The notes beneath the pieces are model-generated. The model made no database searches, was not told the origin of the DNA, and saw only the letters and a program-made list of their open reading frames with translations. This document shows, piece after piece, positions 43,725 through 52,277 of a stretch of DNA of 64,000 bases. The translations under genes were made by a program, and so were the position numbers. The stretch is taken from positions 1,121,501-1,185,500 of the forward strand of contig NZ_JAQGPN010000001.1 of the NCBI RefSeq assembly GCF_028826155.1, given 5' to 3'. The stretch's first letter is position 1, and every line of letters starts with the position of its first letter. The stretch comes from Mesorhizobium shangrilense. GTDB taxonomy: Bacteria > Pseudomonadota > Alphaproteobacteria > Rhizobiales > Rhizobiaceae.

Positions 43725-44732
43725 ATGATCCTCCAGCGCTTCCTCGTCCGCCTGCTCACCATGCTGGTCACGCTGCTCGGCGTGTCCGTGGTGGTCTTCG
43801 TCATCATCCGCGTGGCGCCGGGTAACCCGATCGCCATGATGCTGCCGCCCGGCGCGAGCCAGGCCGACATCGACCGCCTGCGCGCGCTCTACGGCTTGGA
43901 CAAGTCGCTGGTCGAACAATACGTCATCTGGCTTTCCGGCGTGCTGCGCGGCGATTTCGGCACCTCCATCTCGCTGCGCCAGGACGTGATGTCGCTTGTG
44001 CTCGGCCGTCTTCCGGCGACGCTCGAGCTGAGTTTTGCGGCGCTGCTGATCGCCGTCTCGCTGGGTGGCACGCTCGCGGTGCTCGGCGCGCGGGCGCAGG
44101 GCACGGGCGTCGAGGCCGGCATCGACGTCGCCAACGGCGCGGCGCTGTCCATTCCGGACTTCCTGTGGGGCCTGGTTCTGATCCTGCTGTTCGGCGTGCT
44201 GGCCCCGATCTTCCACATATCAGGACGCGTCTCGCCGCAGCTCGACCTGCCCTTCGCGACCCAGTTCTACCTGTTCGAGAGCATCTTCCGGCTGCGCTTC
44301 GACCTGACCAAGGATCTCGTCAGCCACATGTTCATGCCGGCGCTGGCGCTCGCCCTGCCGCTCGCGGCGATCATCTCGCAACTCCTCAAGCTGTCGCTGA
44401 AGGAGGTGATGACGCTCGACTACGTCGTGCTCGCCCGGGTGAAGGGATTTTCCGAGACACAGGTCATCCTGCGCGAGGCGCTGAGGAACGCGGCGCTGCC
44501 GACGCTGACACTGATCGGGGTGCAGTTCACCTTCCTCATCGGCGGAACGGTCATCGTCGAGCGCCTGTTCTCCTACGAGGGGCTCGGCAACATGGCGATC
44601 GACGCGGTGATCAACCGCGACCTGCCGCTGATCCAGGGCATCGTGCTCGTCTTCGCGCTGCTGTTCGTGCTGATCAACCTGGCGGTCGACCTCATGTATG
44701 CGCTGCTCAATCCGAGGCTGCGTCATGGCTGA
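43725..44732 (+). CDS. ABC transporter permease, DppB type
   Basis: A 335-residue inner-membrane protein with six predicted helices (first at residues 8-30, LLTMLVTLLGVSVVVFVII). It has the DppB hallmark VVFVIIRVAPGNPIAMMLPPGA, then DIDRLRALYGLDKSL, and the EAA coupling loop LDYVVLARVKGFSETQVILREALRNAALPTL in parts. It forms half of the channel with the DppC-type partner, whose start overlaps its stop by 8 nt. No good Shine-Dalgarno precedes the ATG at 43725, which follows the palindromic element. Confidence 0.9.
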   Translation: MILQRFLVRLLTMLVTLLGVSVVVFVIIRVAPGNPIAMMLPPGASQADIDRLRALYGLDKSLVEQYVIWLSGVLRGDFGTSISLRQDVMSLVLGRLPATLELSFAALLIAVSLGGTLAVLGARAQGTGVEAGIDVANGAALSIPDFLWGLVLILLFGVLAPIFHISGRVSPQLDLPFATQFYLFESIFRLRFDLTKDLVSHMFMPALALALPLAAIISQLLKLSLKEVMTLDYVVLARVKGFSETQVILREALRNAALPTLTLIGVQFTFLIGGTVIVERLFSYEGLGNMAIDAVINRDLPLIQGIVLVFALLFVLINLAVDLMYALLNPRLRHG

Positions 44733-45573
44733 GGCTCGCATCGCGCCGCGCCGCGTGGACACGCGCCTGTGGCTTGCCGGCGGCTGGCTGCTGATAGCCA
44801 TGCTGGCGGCGCTGTTTGCGCCGCTGATCGCACCCCAGGATCCGCTGGCGCAGGACCTGCTCTACGAGCGGCTGCCGCCGTTCTGGATGCAGGGCGCAGA
44901 ACCCGGCTTCTGGCTGGGCACCGACAGCCTCGGGCGTGATCTGCTGTCGCGCATCATCTATGGCGGGCGCGTCGCCTTCGTGGTCGCCTTCGCCGCGGCC
45001 TTCGCCGCCTGCTTCGTCGGGTCGGCGCTCGGCCTCATCGCCGGCTACTTCGGCGGCTGGGCGGACCGGATCATCTCGCGCATTGTCGACATCTGGATGG
45101 CGTTCCCGCCGGTTCTGTTCGCCATCCTGCTGGTCGCCGTCTTCGGCACCGGGCTGGGCTCGGTCATCATCGCGATCGCGGTGATCGACTGGACGCGTTT
45201 CTGCCGCGTCATCCGCGCCGAGGCGATGAGCCAGGCTCGCATGGACTATGTCGAGAACGCCCGTATCGCCGGCTTCGGCCGCATCGCCATCATGCTGCGC
45301 GAGGTGCTGCCCAACGTGCTGCCGACGATCGTGGCGCTGCTGTCGCTCGAGATGGGCATCGCCGTGATCGTGGAGGCGATCCTGTCCTTCGTGAACTTGT
45401 CGATCTCGACCGACGATCCGACCTGGGGCGGCATCATCGCCGAGGGGCGGCTGTCGATCCACCAGGCGTGGTGGGTGCTGGTGTTCCCGCTGATCGCGCT
45501 GTTCCTCACCGTGCTTTCATTCAGCCAGTTCGGCGAAGGGCTGAAGGGGCGCTTCGATCCGGTGCTGAGATGA
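44725..45573 (+). CDS. ABC transporter permease, DppC type
   Basis: A 282-residue inner-membrane protein: an N-terminal helix WLAGGWLLIAMLAALFAPLIAP, the conserved FWLGTDSLGRDLLSRIIYGGRVAF after it, and the EAA loop DYVENARIAGFGRIAIMLREVLPN. Five to six helices are visible. It pairs with the DppB-type subunit and is translationally coupled to it. The next gene is 202 bp away, with a palindromic element between, so the ATPase genes may be expressed at a different level. Confidence 0.92.
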   Translation: MAEARIAPRRVDTRLWLAGGWLLIAMLAALFAPLIAPQDPLAQDLLYERLPPFWMQGAEPGFWLGTDSLGRDLLSRIIYGGRVAFVVAFAAAFAACFVGSALGLIAGYFGGWADRIISRIVDIWMAFPPVLFAILLVAVFGTGLGSVIIAIAVIDWTRFCRVIRAEAMSQARMDYVENARIAGFGRIAIMLREVLPNVLPTIVALLSLEMGIAVIVEAILSFVNLSISTDDPTWGGIIAEGRLSIHQAWWVLVFPLIALFLTVLSFSQFGEGLKGRFDPVLR

Positions 45574-45598
45574 GCGAGCGGGGAGACGACTTCAGAAT

Positions 45599-45740
45599 AC
45601 CCCCTCTCCGTCGCGCCTTTGGCGCGACACCTCTCCCCCGTTCCGGGGGAGAGGATGGGAGCCAGGCTGGACGCCCATCCTCTCCCCTCACGAAGTGGGG
45701 GAGAGGTGTCGAGGCGAAGCCGAGACGGAGAGGGGGTGCC
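45599..45740. repeat. Palindromic element, copy B, inside the dpp-type operon
   Basis: Same family and layout as copy A: CCCCCTCTCCGTC arm on the left, GACGGAGAGGGGG on the right, inner CACCTCTCCCCC and GGGGGAGAGGATGGG hairpins, and the identical CTCCCCTCACGAAGTGGGGG stretch. The loops differ (GCCTTTGGC here, GGCTTCGCC in copy A), with compensating arms. It fills most of the gap between the permease and ATPase genes. Confidence 0.85.
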
Positions 45741-45775
45741 TTCGCTGACCGACCCGACACAGTGGGGCCATCATT

Positions 45776-46654
45776 TTGACCCCCGCTCTCGAGATCTCCA
45801 ACCTCAGCGCCGTCCTGCCCAACGGCCTGCGGGTCCTGCGTTCCGTTTCCCTGGCGGTGAGGCCGGGAGAGGTGCGCGCTCTGGTGGGGGAGAGCGGTGC
45901 GGGCAAGAGCATGATCGGCAAGGCCGTGCTGGGCGTCCTGCCGCCCAGCGTGCGCATCGTCGAGGGCACGATCCGGATGGAAGGCGACGACCTCGGCGCA
46001 TTGGCGCCGAAGCAGCGCCGCGCGCTGATCGGGGCCAAGACCGCGCTCATCCCGCAGGATCCGCTCACCGCGCTCAACCCGTCGCGCCGGATCGGTCCGC
46101 AGATGACTGACCGGCTGGTACATATTCTCGGCTGGGAGGCATCGCGAGCGGAGGCGCGCATCCGGCAACTGCTTGACGAGGTGCAGATCCGTGACCCCGA
46201 ACGCGTGATCCGATCCTATCCGCACGAGCTCTCAGGCGGCATGCGGCAACGCGTGCTGATCGCTGCAGCGTTTGCGGCCGAGCCGCGCCTGATCGTCGCC
46301 GACGAGCCGACGACCGCGCTCGACGTCACCGTCCAGAAGCAGATCCTGCGGCTGATCGCCGACATGCAGCGCGAGCGCGGGACCGCGATCCTGTTCGTCA
46401 CCCACGACCTCGGGGTGGTCGCGAAGATCAGCCAACGGGTCTCCGTGCTCTATGCGGGCAAGGTGGTGGAGGAGGCGGAGACGCCAGCCCTCTTCGCGCA
46501 TCCCAACCATGCCTACACCAAGGCCCTGATGGCGGCGACGCCACGCTACACCGATCCGCAGGCGTCGCTGAAGCCGGTGGACGGGACTGTGCTCGCCGGG
46601 CTCGCCGCCGAGATCGACGCGGCCGACCGGGAATGGAAGTCGCCGCATGTCTGA
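45776..46654 (+). CDS. ABC transporter ATP-binding protein, DppD type
   Basis: A 292-residue ATPase with Walker [10 protein letters not shown] at about residues 38-46, [16 protein letters not shown], signature LSGGMRQR and Walker [12 protein letters not shown]. It has the C-terminal oligopeptide-ATPase tail ([18 protein letters not shown]) that is typical of DppD/OppD proteins. Walker A ends GKSM rather than GKST, a tolerated variation in this subfamily. The start is TTG at 45776 and lacks a close Shine-Dalgarno (GGGG lies 11 bases upstream), so expression may be low. It overlaps the next gene by 8 nt. Confidence 0.88.
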   Translation: MTPALEISNLSAVLPNGLRVLRSVSLAVRPGEVRALVGESGAGKSMIGKAVLGVLPPSVRIVEGTIRMEGDDLGALAPKQRRALIGAKTALIPQDPLTALNPSRRIGPQMTDRLVHILGWEASRAEARIRQLLDEVQIRDPERVIRSYPHELSGGMRQRVLIAAAFAAEPRLIVADEPTTALDVTVQKQILRLIADMQRERGTAILFVTHDLGVVAKISQRVSVLYAGKVVEEAETPALFAHPNHAYTKALMAATPRYTDPQASLKPVDGTVLAGLAAEIDAADREWKSPHV

Positions 46655-47480
46655 TCCGCTGTTCAAGGTCACCGGCCTCAAGGTCGCGCTGCCCGATATG
46701 GCGCGCAAGCCGATGATCGGCCGTGCGCCGATGGTGGAGATCCTGAAGGGGCTCGACTTGGAGCTTCCGCGCAACTCGGTCACCGGCATCGTCGGCGAAT
46801 CCGGCTCCGGCAAGTCGACGCTCGGGCGCGCCCTTGTGAGGCTGCTCGAGCCGTCCGCGGGCAGCGTCGTCTTCGACGGACGCGACATCACCCACCTGAC
46901 CGACACGGAGCTTCGGCCGCTGCGGCGCGACGTGCAGATGATCTTCCAGGACCCGATGTCGTCGCTCAATCCGCGCCGCACCATCGCTTCGATCATCGCC
47001 GCGCCGCTGAAGCACAACGGCCTCGGCGACCGGTTGAAGGAGCGCGTCGCGGAGGCGCTGGACCGCGTCGGCCTGCCGCAAAACTTTGCGGGCCGATACC
47101 GGCACGAGCTCTCCGGCGGCCAGCGCCAGCGCGTTGGCATCGCACGCGCCTTGGCGCTGTCGCCGAAATTCGTGCTGGCCGACGAGATCGTGTCGGGCCT
47201 CGACGTGTCGACCCAGGCGCAGATCCTCACTTTGCTCGAAAGGCTCGCCGCCGAGATGGGCCTGACCGTCGCCTTCATCAGCCACGACCTTTCGGTCATT
47301 CGCCGCCTGTGCCGGCAGGTGATCGTCATGCGCCACGGCGAGATCGTCGAAGCCGGCCCCACGGACGCGCTCTTCGCCGCGCCGCGGGAGACCTACACGC
47401 GCGAGCTCATCGCGGCGATCCCGCTGCCGGAGATCGACGAGGAATGGCTCGCCAGAGGCGTCAAGGCAGAGACCGGCTGA
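46647..47480 (+). CDS. ABC transporter ATP-binding protein, DppF type
   Basis: A 277-residue ATPase, partner of the DppD-type subunit: Walker A GESGSGKST at about residues 50-58, FQDPMSSLNPRRTI, signature LSGGQRQR, a Walker B with LLADEIVSGLD variation (Glu-Ile-Val in place of the usual Glu-Pro-Thr), and a short C-terminal region. The heterodimer powers the importer encoded upstream. It is the last gene of the plus-strand arm; 72 bp separate it from an exported VOC protein that may be a separate unit. Confidence 0.9.
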   Translation: MSDPLFKVTGLKVALPDMARKPMIGRAPMVEILKGLDLELPRNSVTGIVGESGSGKSTLGRALVRLLEPSAGSVVFDGRDITHLTDTELRPLRRDVQMIFQDPMSSLNPRRTIASIIAAPLKHNGLGDRLKERVAEALDRVGLPQNFAGRYRHELSGGQRQRVGIARALALSPKFVLADEIVSGLDVSTQAQILTLLERLAAEMGLTVAFISHDLSVIRRLCRQVIVMRHGEIVEAGPTDALFAAPRETYTRELIAAIPLPEIDEEWLARGVKAETG

Positions 47481-47552
47481 GGGAGCCGGTTCCGCGCCGG
47501 GCCAGCGGGCGCCCGGCACGGCAAAACGACCGCCCGCCATGGGAGAGGTCAC

Positions 47553-48152
47553 ATGAGACGCATGCTTCGCAGTGCAGTTCTGACCATCGCCGCATTCGGC
47601 AGCGCAGCCACGGCATACGCCGACTCCATTCCCGGCATGCGCGGACACGACCATACCGGCGTGACCGTGCCTGACATGAAACAGGCGGTGGACTTCTTCA
47701 CCAACGTCATCGGCTGCCAGAAGTCGATGTCGTTCGGGCCGTTCGCCGACGACAAGGGCACGTTCATGCAGGACCTCCTGGGCGTCCATCCCAAGGCGGT
47801 GATCGAGGAGATCACGCTGGTGCGCTGCGGCTTCGGCTCCAACGTCGAGCTGTTCAAGTACAGTGCGCCGGACCAGAAGGACCTGCAGGCGAAGAACAGC
47901 GACATCGGCGGCTTCCACATCGCCTTCTACGTGGACGATGTGGCGGCGGCGAAGACCTATCTCGAAGGCAAGGGCGTGGCGACGCGCATGGGGCCGCTGC
48001 CGGTCAACGAGGGTCCGGCCGCCGGCCAGACCATCCTCTACTTTCAGGCGCCGTGGGGCCTGCAGTTCGAGGCTATCAGCTACCCGAACGGCATGGCCTA
48101 CGAGAAGGACGCGGAGACGGTTCTGTGGAGCCCGAAGGACCCGGCGAAATAG
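47553..48152 (+). CDS. Exported VOC-fold (glyoxalase/dioxygenase-like) protein
   Basis: A 199-residue protein with a clear signal peptide: basic MRRMLR, hydrophobic SAVLTIAAFGSAATA and an AYA-DS cleavage site near residue 23. The mature part is a vicinal-oxygen-chelate domain with HDHTGVTVPDMKQAVDFFTNVIGCQKSM, then GGFHIAFYVDDVAAAKTYLEGKG and a FQAPWGLQFEAISYPNG end. His, His and Glu are at the expected metal-binding positions. VOC enzymes are normally cytosolic, so export is unusual. It ends 4 bp before the convergent AKR-RidA gene. The reaction is unknown; lyase or dioxygenase are options. Confidence 0.8.
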   Translation: MRRMLRSAVLTIAAFGSAATAYADSIPGMRGHDHTGVTVPDMKQAVDFFTNVIGCQKSMSFGPFADDKGTFMQDLLGVHPKAVIEEITLVRCGFGSNVELFKYSAPDQKDLQAKNSDIGGFHIAFYVDDVAAAKTYLEGKGVATRMGPLPVNEGPAAGQTILYFQAPWGLQFEAISYPNGMAYEKDAETVLWSPKDPAK

Positions 48153-48156
48153 CGGG

Positions 48157-49623
48157 TCAGTCGGGGACCACGGCTTCCGCTTCGATCTCGACCTCGTAGT
48201 CGCCGATCAACCCGCCGGCCGCGATCATCGTGTTGGCGGGCATGATCTCGCCGAACACGCGTCCGTGCGCCCGCGACACCGGCTCCCACTGGCTGGCGTC
48301 GCGCAGGTAGATGCGGGTGCGCACCACGTCTTCCGCGCGGCCTCCGAGTGCCGATATGGAGGCGAGGATCTTGTCGAGGATGTAGGTGGCCTGCGCGCCC
48401 GGATCGCCCGGCGCCACGCAGCGGTCGCCGCCATGCGTGGCGGTGGTGCCCGAGACGCGGATGGTGTCCTTGACCCGCACCGCGCGGCTGTAGCCGGCAA
48501 TCGGCTCCCAGACGCTGCCCGAGGAAACGCGCTGGCGTTCGCGCGCACCCGGCACGGGCGCCGCCTTGAACACCGACGGGATGGCGTCGAGATGGTGGCT
48601 GAGATCGCCGGAAGCCGTGAGATAAGGCGGCTTGCGGTACTCGTCGCCGCAGTCGCCGGGGATGGGCTTCGTCACCGCGAAGGCCGCGTCGAGGCGAGCC
48701 AGATCCTCGGCGTCCAGGGCGAAGTCGAAGACCTTCAGGTTGTCGTCGCGATGCTCGCTCTCGCCGAGCCGCGCGCCGACGATGGTCGCCGCCACCGCCG
48801 GATGCTGGAGCACCCAGCGCGAGGCGACATTCGAGATCGAGACGCCGTGCTTCTTCGCGATCTCGCCCGCAGCCCGCAAAATGCCCTGGAACGCCGTCCA
48901 GCCGCCGGCGACGTCGATGAAGCGCTTGTACTTCATGCGGCTCCAGTCGGCGATGTCCGTCGGTTCCGGCTTGCCGACCCATTTCTCCGAAAGGAAGCCG
49001 CCGCACAGCGTGCCGTAGGCGAGCAGCCTGACGCCGGTTTCGGCGCAGAGAGCGGACAGGTCGCCGGCGGCGCGGCGGTCGACCAGCGAGAACGAAACCT
49101 GGTTGCTGACGAGCGGAATGCCGTCGGCGATGGCGACGCGCAGGTGCGCGGAGTCGAAATTGGTGACGCCGATCTGGCCGATCAGACCCTCTTCCTTGAG
49201 GCGTTTCATCTCGTGCAGCGCGTCGAGCCACGCCGGATGCTCGAACGTCCACCAGTGGAACTGGAGGAGGTCGACCTTGTCCACGCCGAGCCTGTCGAGG
49301 CGCTCCTGCACGCCCTTGCGGACGATCTCGGCCGTCATCGGGCCGGGCTCCGGGCACCATTTCGTGAAGGCCAGCGGCCGGGCCGGCTTGCCCTTCGACC
49401 GCGCCAGCAGGCGACCGGTGATCAGCTCCGCGCTGCCGTAGTGGTCGGCCATGTCGAAGGTGTCGAAGCCGGCCCGCGCATAGGCGTCGAGCGCGTCGGC
49501 ACCCTTCTCCGGATCGAGCGTCGTGCCGTCCTTCTCCAGGTCGGCGACCTGCCACAGCCCGCAGACGAGGCGGCTGATGTCGAGCCCGTCGGCGAGGCGG
49601 ATGCGGTCAGGTGTTCTGGACAT
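48157..49623 (-). CDS. Aldo/keto reductase fused to a RidA/YjgF domain
   Basis: A 488-residue fusion. Residues 1 to about 335 are an aldo/keto reductase with an intact catalytic tetrad: Asp57 and Tyr62 (FDMADHYG), Lys88 (FTKW) and His123 (QFHWW). Residues about 365-487 are a RidA/YjgF domain (SGTTATHGGDR, VVRTRIYLRDASQWEPV, VEIEAEAVV). In the RidA half the position of the catalytic Arg (PxR in RidA) is Asn464 (MPANTMIAAG), so classic imine deaminase activity is doubtful. It starts 17 nt inside the end of livM and so belongs to the liv operon. The AKR half is paralogous to the gene at 54289. Confidence 0.88.
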   Translation of the reverse strand: MSRTPDRIRLADGLDISRLVCGLWQVADLEKDGTTLDPEKGADALDAYARAGFDTFDMADHYGSAELITGRLLARSKGKPARPLAFTKWCPEPGPMTAEIVRKGVQERLDRLGVDKVDLLQFHWWTFEHPAWLDALHEMKRLKEEGLIGQIGVTNFDSAHLRVAIADGIPLVSNQVSFSLVDRRAAGDLSALCAETGVRLLAYGTLCGGFLSEKWVGKPEPTDIADWSRMKYKRFIDVAGGWTAFQGILRAAGEIAKKHGVSISNVASRWVLQHPAVAATIVGARLGESEHRDDNLKVFDFALDAEDLARLDAAFAVTKPIPGDCGDEYRKPPYLTASGDLSHHLDAIPSVFKAAPVPGARERQRVSSGSVWEPIAGYSRAVRVKDTIRVSGTTATHGGDRCVAPGDPGAQATYILDKILASISALGGRAEDVVRTRIYLRDASQWEPVSRAHGRVFGEIMPANTMIAAGGLIGDYEVEIEAEAVVPD

Positions 49624-50626
49624 TCGATGTCCCTTCTTGTGCTTGAGGGGTGGCCGGCGCGTTCGGGCGGGCGGAGAGCTTGCCGAGGTGGCGCGATACC
49701 ACGCGTTCCTCGCCGAGGATGCCGCGCGGTCGGAACAGCAGGATGGCGCAAAGCGCGACGCCGATCATGACGATCTGCAGCGCGGCCGCGCGGGCCTGCT
49801 CGCCGGGCGGGAACAGGGCCGAGATCGCGCCCGCGGACCCTGCCCAGATGCCCCACACCAGCACTGCACCAAGGATCGCGCCGCGATTGTTGCCGGAGCC
49901 GCCGACGATCAGCATGGCCCAGACCTGGAAGGTGAGCATCGGGATGTAGTTCTCAGGCGCGATGAAGCCGATGAAATGCGCTTGCGCCGCGCCTGCCAGG
50001 CCCATGATGCCGCCGCCCAGCGCAAAGGCCTGCAACCGGAATTTCGTGGCGCTCTTGCCGAGCGCAAGGGCGGCCTGCTCGTCCTCGCGGATGGCGCGCA
50101 GGACGCGGCCCCACGGGCTGCGCGCCAGCCGTTCGAGGAGCAGGTAGGTGGCGGCGACGGTGGCGACGAGGATCGCCAGGTTGAGGAGGCTGAACAGCAG
50201 CGGGTCGCCCGCCAGCTCCGCGAAGGGGCGGGGAATGAAGCCGATGCCGAAGGGGCCGCCCGTGAGCCATTCGAGGTTGAGCGCGCAGAGCTGCACGACG
50301 ACCGCGACGCCGAAGGTTGCGATGGCGAGGTAGTCGGCCCTCAGGCGTATCGTCAGGGCGCCGATCAGGAACGAGGCGACGCTCGCCGCAAGCGCCCCTC
50401 CGATCCAGCCGACGACGATCGGCAGGCCGAAGCCGCCCACGCGAGCGGGATCGTCCGGCGTGGTCAGCAGGGCGGAGGCATAGGCGCCGATGGCGACGAA
50501 GCCGGCGATGCCGACGTTGAAGAGGCCCGTCTGGCCCCACTGCACGTTGAGGCCGAGCGCGATGATCGCGTAGGTCAGCGCCATGGTGAGGAAGAAGGCG
50601 CCGTATCCGATCAGCTCGACGCTCAT
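49607..50626 (-). CDS. livM: Branched-chain amino acid-type ABC transporter permease (LivM)
   Basis: A 339-residue membrane protein with about nine helices. LivM marks are ALTYAIIALGLNVQWGQTGLFNVGIAGFVAIGAYASALL at the N-terminus (residues 14-55), the SPWGRVLRAIREDEQAALALGKSATKFRL coupling region near 180-210, and FVIGG-like LIVGGSGNNRGAILGAVLVW. The protein ends with a Pro/Ala-rich tail after LLFRPRGILGEERVV. It pairs with LivH, whose end overlaps its start by 4 nt (ATGA). The natural ligand of this liv-class system need not be a branched-chain amino acid. Confidence 0.92.
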   Translation of the reverse strand: MSVELIGYGAFFLTMALTYAIIALGLNVQWGQTGLFNVGIAGFVAIGAYASALLTTPDDPARVGGFGLPIVVGWIGGALAASVASFLIGALTIRLRADYLAIATFGVAVVVQLCALNLEWLTGGPFGIGFIPRPFAELAGDPLLFSLLNLAILVATVAATYLLLERLARSPWGRVLRAIREDEQAALALGKSATKFRLQAFALGGGIMGLAGAAQAHFIGFIAPENYIPMLTFQVWAMLIVGGSGNNRGAILGAVLVWGIWAGSAGAISALFPPGEQARAAALQIVMIGVALCAILLFRPRGILGEERVVSRHLGKLSARPNAPATPQAQEGTSNVQNT

Positions 50627-51534
50627 TCCGCTCTCCCGAACAGGCCCTGCGGACGCAGCAGGAGCACCGCGACGAGCACGACGAAAGCGACCGCGGCGCG
50701 CCATTCCGCGCCGATGAGCTGCACGGCCAGCGCCTCGGAGAAGCCGACGATCAGTCCGGCGATCATGGCGCCCGGAACGCTGCCGATGCCGCCGAGGATC
50801 GAGGCGGCGAACAGAGGCAGCAGGAGGTCGAAGCCCATCTGGGGGCGGATCTGCACCAGCAGTCCGGCGGTCACGCCGGCCACCGCGGCGAGCCCCGCAC
50901 CCAGCAGCCAGACGACGCGGATCACCTGCCGCACCTCGATGCCGACGACGCCGGAAAGCTGGGGATTCTCGCTGACCGCGCGCATCGAGCGCCCGATGGC
51001 GGTGCGGGTGAGCAGGAGGTGCACGGCCACGACCAGCACGGTGGCGACGCCGAGCGACAGAAGCTGGTCCGGGGTCGCACGGATGCCGCCGCCGAGCGGC
51101 ATCGCGATCTGCAGCGCCTTGCTGTAGTAAGCCGGGTTCGAGGTGAAGATGAACTCCAGCAGGCTGCGCAGCGTCAGCGCTGCGCCAAAACTCGCCATCA
51201 CGAGGATGATGATGGTCGAGCGTTGGCGGCGGAGCCGTCCGAACAGCAGCCAGTCGATCAACAGCGCAAGCCCGCCGTTCAGCGCTACCGCGGCGATCGC
51301 TGCGATGGGCACGGCCCAGCCGAAGGAGAACGGCCCGATCGGGGTCGTGAGCCCGCCCGCCAGCGAGCCGAGCAGGCCGGCGACGGCGAGCGCGAGGTAG
51401 GCGCCCCAGGAAATCAGCTCGCCATGGGCGAAGTTGGCGAAGCGCAGGATGGAGTAGGTGAGCGTGATGCCGACCGCGCCGAGGCCGATCATCGAGCCGG
51501 CGACCAGACCGTCCATGATGACTTGCGGGTTCAT
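50623..51534 (-). CDS. livH: Branched-chain amino acid-type ABC transporter permease (LivH)
   Basis: A 303-residue membrane protein with about eight helices. The LivH start is MDGLVAGSMIGLGAVGITLTYSILRFANFAHGE, followed by the coupling loop GRSMRAVSENPQLSGVVGIEVRQV and a GGIGSVPGAMIAGLIVGFSEAL near 240-260. It forms the channel with LivM. Its stop overlaps the livM start (ATGA), and its start is 1 nt from the livF stop, so the five genes livG-F-H-M and akr-ridA read as one tightly coupled unit. Confidence 0.93.
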   Translation of the reverse strand: MNPQVIMDGLVAGSMIGLGAVGITLTYSILRFANFAHGELISWGAYLALAVAGLLGSLAGGLTTPIGPFSFGWAVPIAAIAAVALNGGLALLIDWLLFGRLRRQRSTIIILVMASFGAALTLRSLLEFIFTSNPAYYSKALQIAMPLGGGIRATPDQLLSLGVATVLVVAVHLLLTRTAIGRSMRAVSENPQLSGVVGIEVRQVIRVVWLLGAGLAAVAGVTAGLLVQIRPQMGFDLLLPLFAASILGGIGSVPGAMIAGLIVGFSEALAVQLIGAEWRAAVAFVVLVAVLLLRPQGLFGRAE

Positions 51535-52277
51535 CGCGCGCCCCCCTCGCGCCGGGCGCCGAGATAGAGTTCCGCAACGAGCGGATTGTCGGCGAGCCCT
51601 GCCGCCGTCCCTTCGTGGCGCAGCTGGCCCTCGACGAGGATCACCGCGCGATCGGCGATGGCAAGTGCGGCCTTCACGTTCTGCTCCACGAGGATGATGG
51701 TGACGCCGGTGGCGTTGATGGCCTTCAGGCGTTGGAACACTTCCGAAACGATCTTTGGGGAAAGGCCCGCCGACGGCTCGTCGAGGATCAGCACGGACGG
51801 CTCCACGATGAGCGCGCGCGCGACGGCCAGCATTTGGCGCTGCCCGCCGGAAAGGGCGCCCGCACGCCGCGACGGCTTTGTCGCGAGATCCGGGAACATC
51901 GCATAGACGTCAGCGATGCGCCGGCTGCGGGCCGGCTTGGGCAGGATCTGCGCCGCGACCTGCAGATTGTCGTGGATCGAGAGCGTGGCGAAGATGTTTT
52001 CGGTCTGCGGCACGAAGGCCAGGCCATGCCTGATCTTCTCGTGCGTGGGCACCTCGGTGACGTCCCTGCCGGCCAACGAAACGGAACCGGAATGAATGGG
52101 CACCAGTCCGGCGACGGCCTTGACGAAGGTGGACTTGCCGGCACCGTTCGGGCCGAGGACAATCACCAGCTCGCCCTGGCGGACGGCCAGGGCGACGCCG
52201 CGCACGATCGGCAGGTCGCGCTCGTAGCCGGCGACGAGGGCGCTGGTCGAGAGCGCGATGGGAGCGGCGGCGGTCAT
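51531..52277 (-). CDS. livF: Branched-chain amino acid-type ABC transporter ATPase (LivF)
   Basis: A 248-residue ATPase with Walker A GPNGAGKST near residue 42, the LivF-specific VPQTENIFATLSIHDNLQVA, signature LSGGQRQML, and Walker B LILDEPSAGLSP, ending in a conserved LVAELYLGA region. The ATG at 52277 overlaps the livG stop by one base (TGATG); a TTG codon just before it is a less likely start. It acts with LivG on the LivHM channel. Confidence 0.93.
   Translation of the reverse strand: MTAAAPIALSTSALVAGYERDLPIVRGVALAVRQGELVIVLGPNGAGKSTFVKAVAGLVPIHSGSVSLAGRDVTEVPTHEKIRHGLAFVPQTENIFATLSIHDNLQVAAQILPKPARSRRIADVYAMFPDLATKPSRRAGALSGGQRQMLAVARALIVEPSVLILDEPSAGLSPKIVSEVFQRLKAINATGVTIILVEQNVKAALAIADRAVILVEGQLRHEGTAAGLADNPLVAELYLGARREGGAR

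Noticed and set aside
40611..44216. A 1201-codon open frame on the minus strand across the flavoprotein, binding-protein and permease genes
   Set aside because: It is antisense to well-supported genes and passes through the palindromic repeat. Its composition (Arg, Gln, His, Asp rich) is what high-GC third-position bias creates in the opposite frame.
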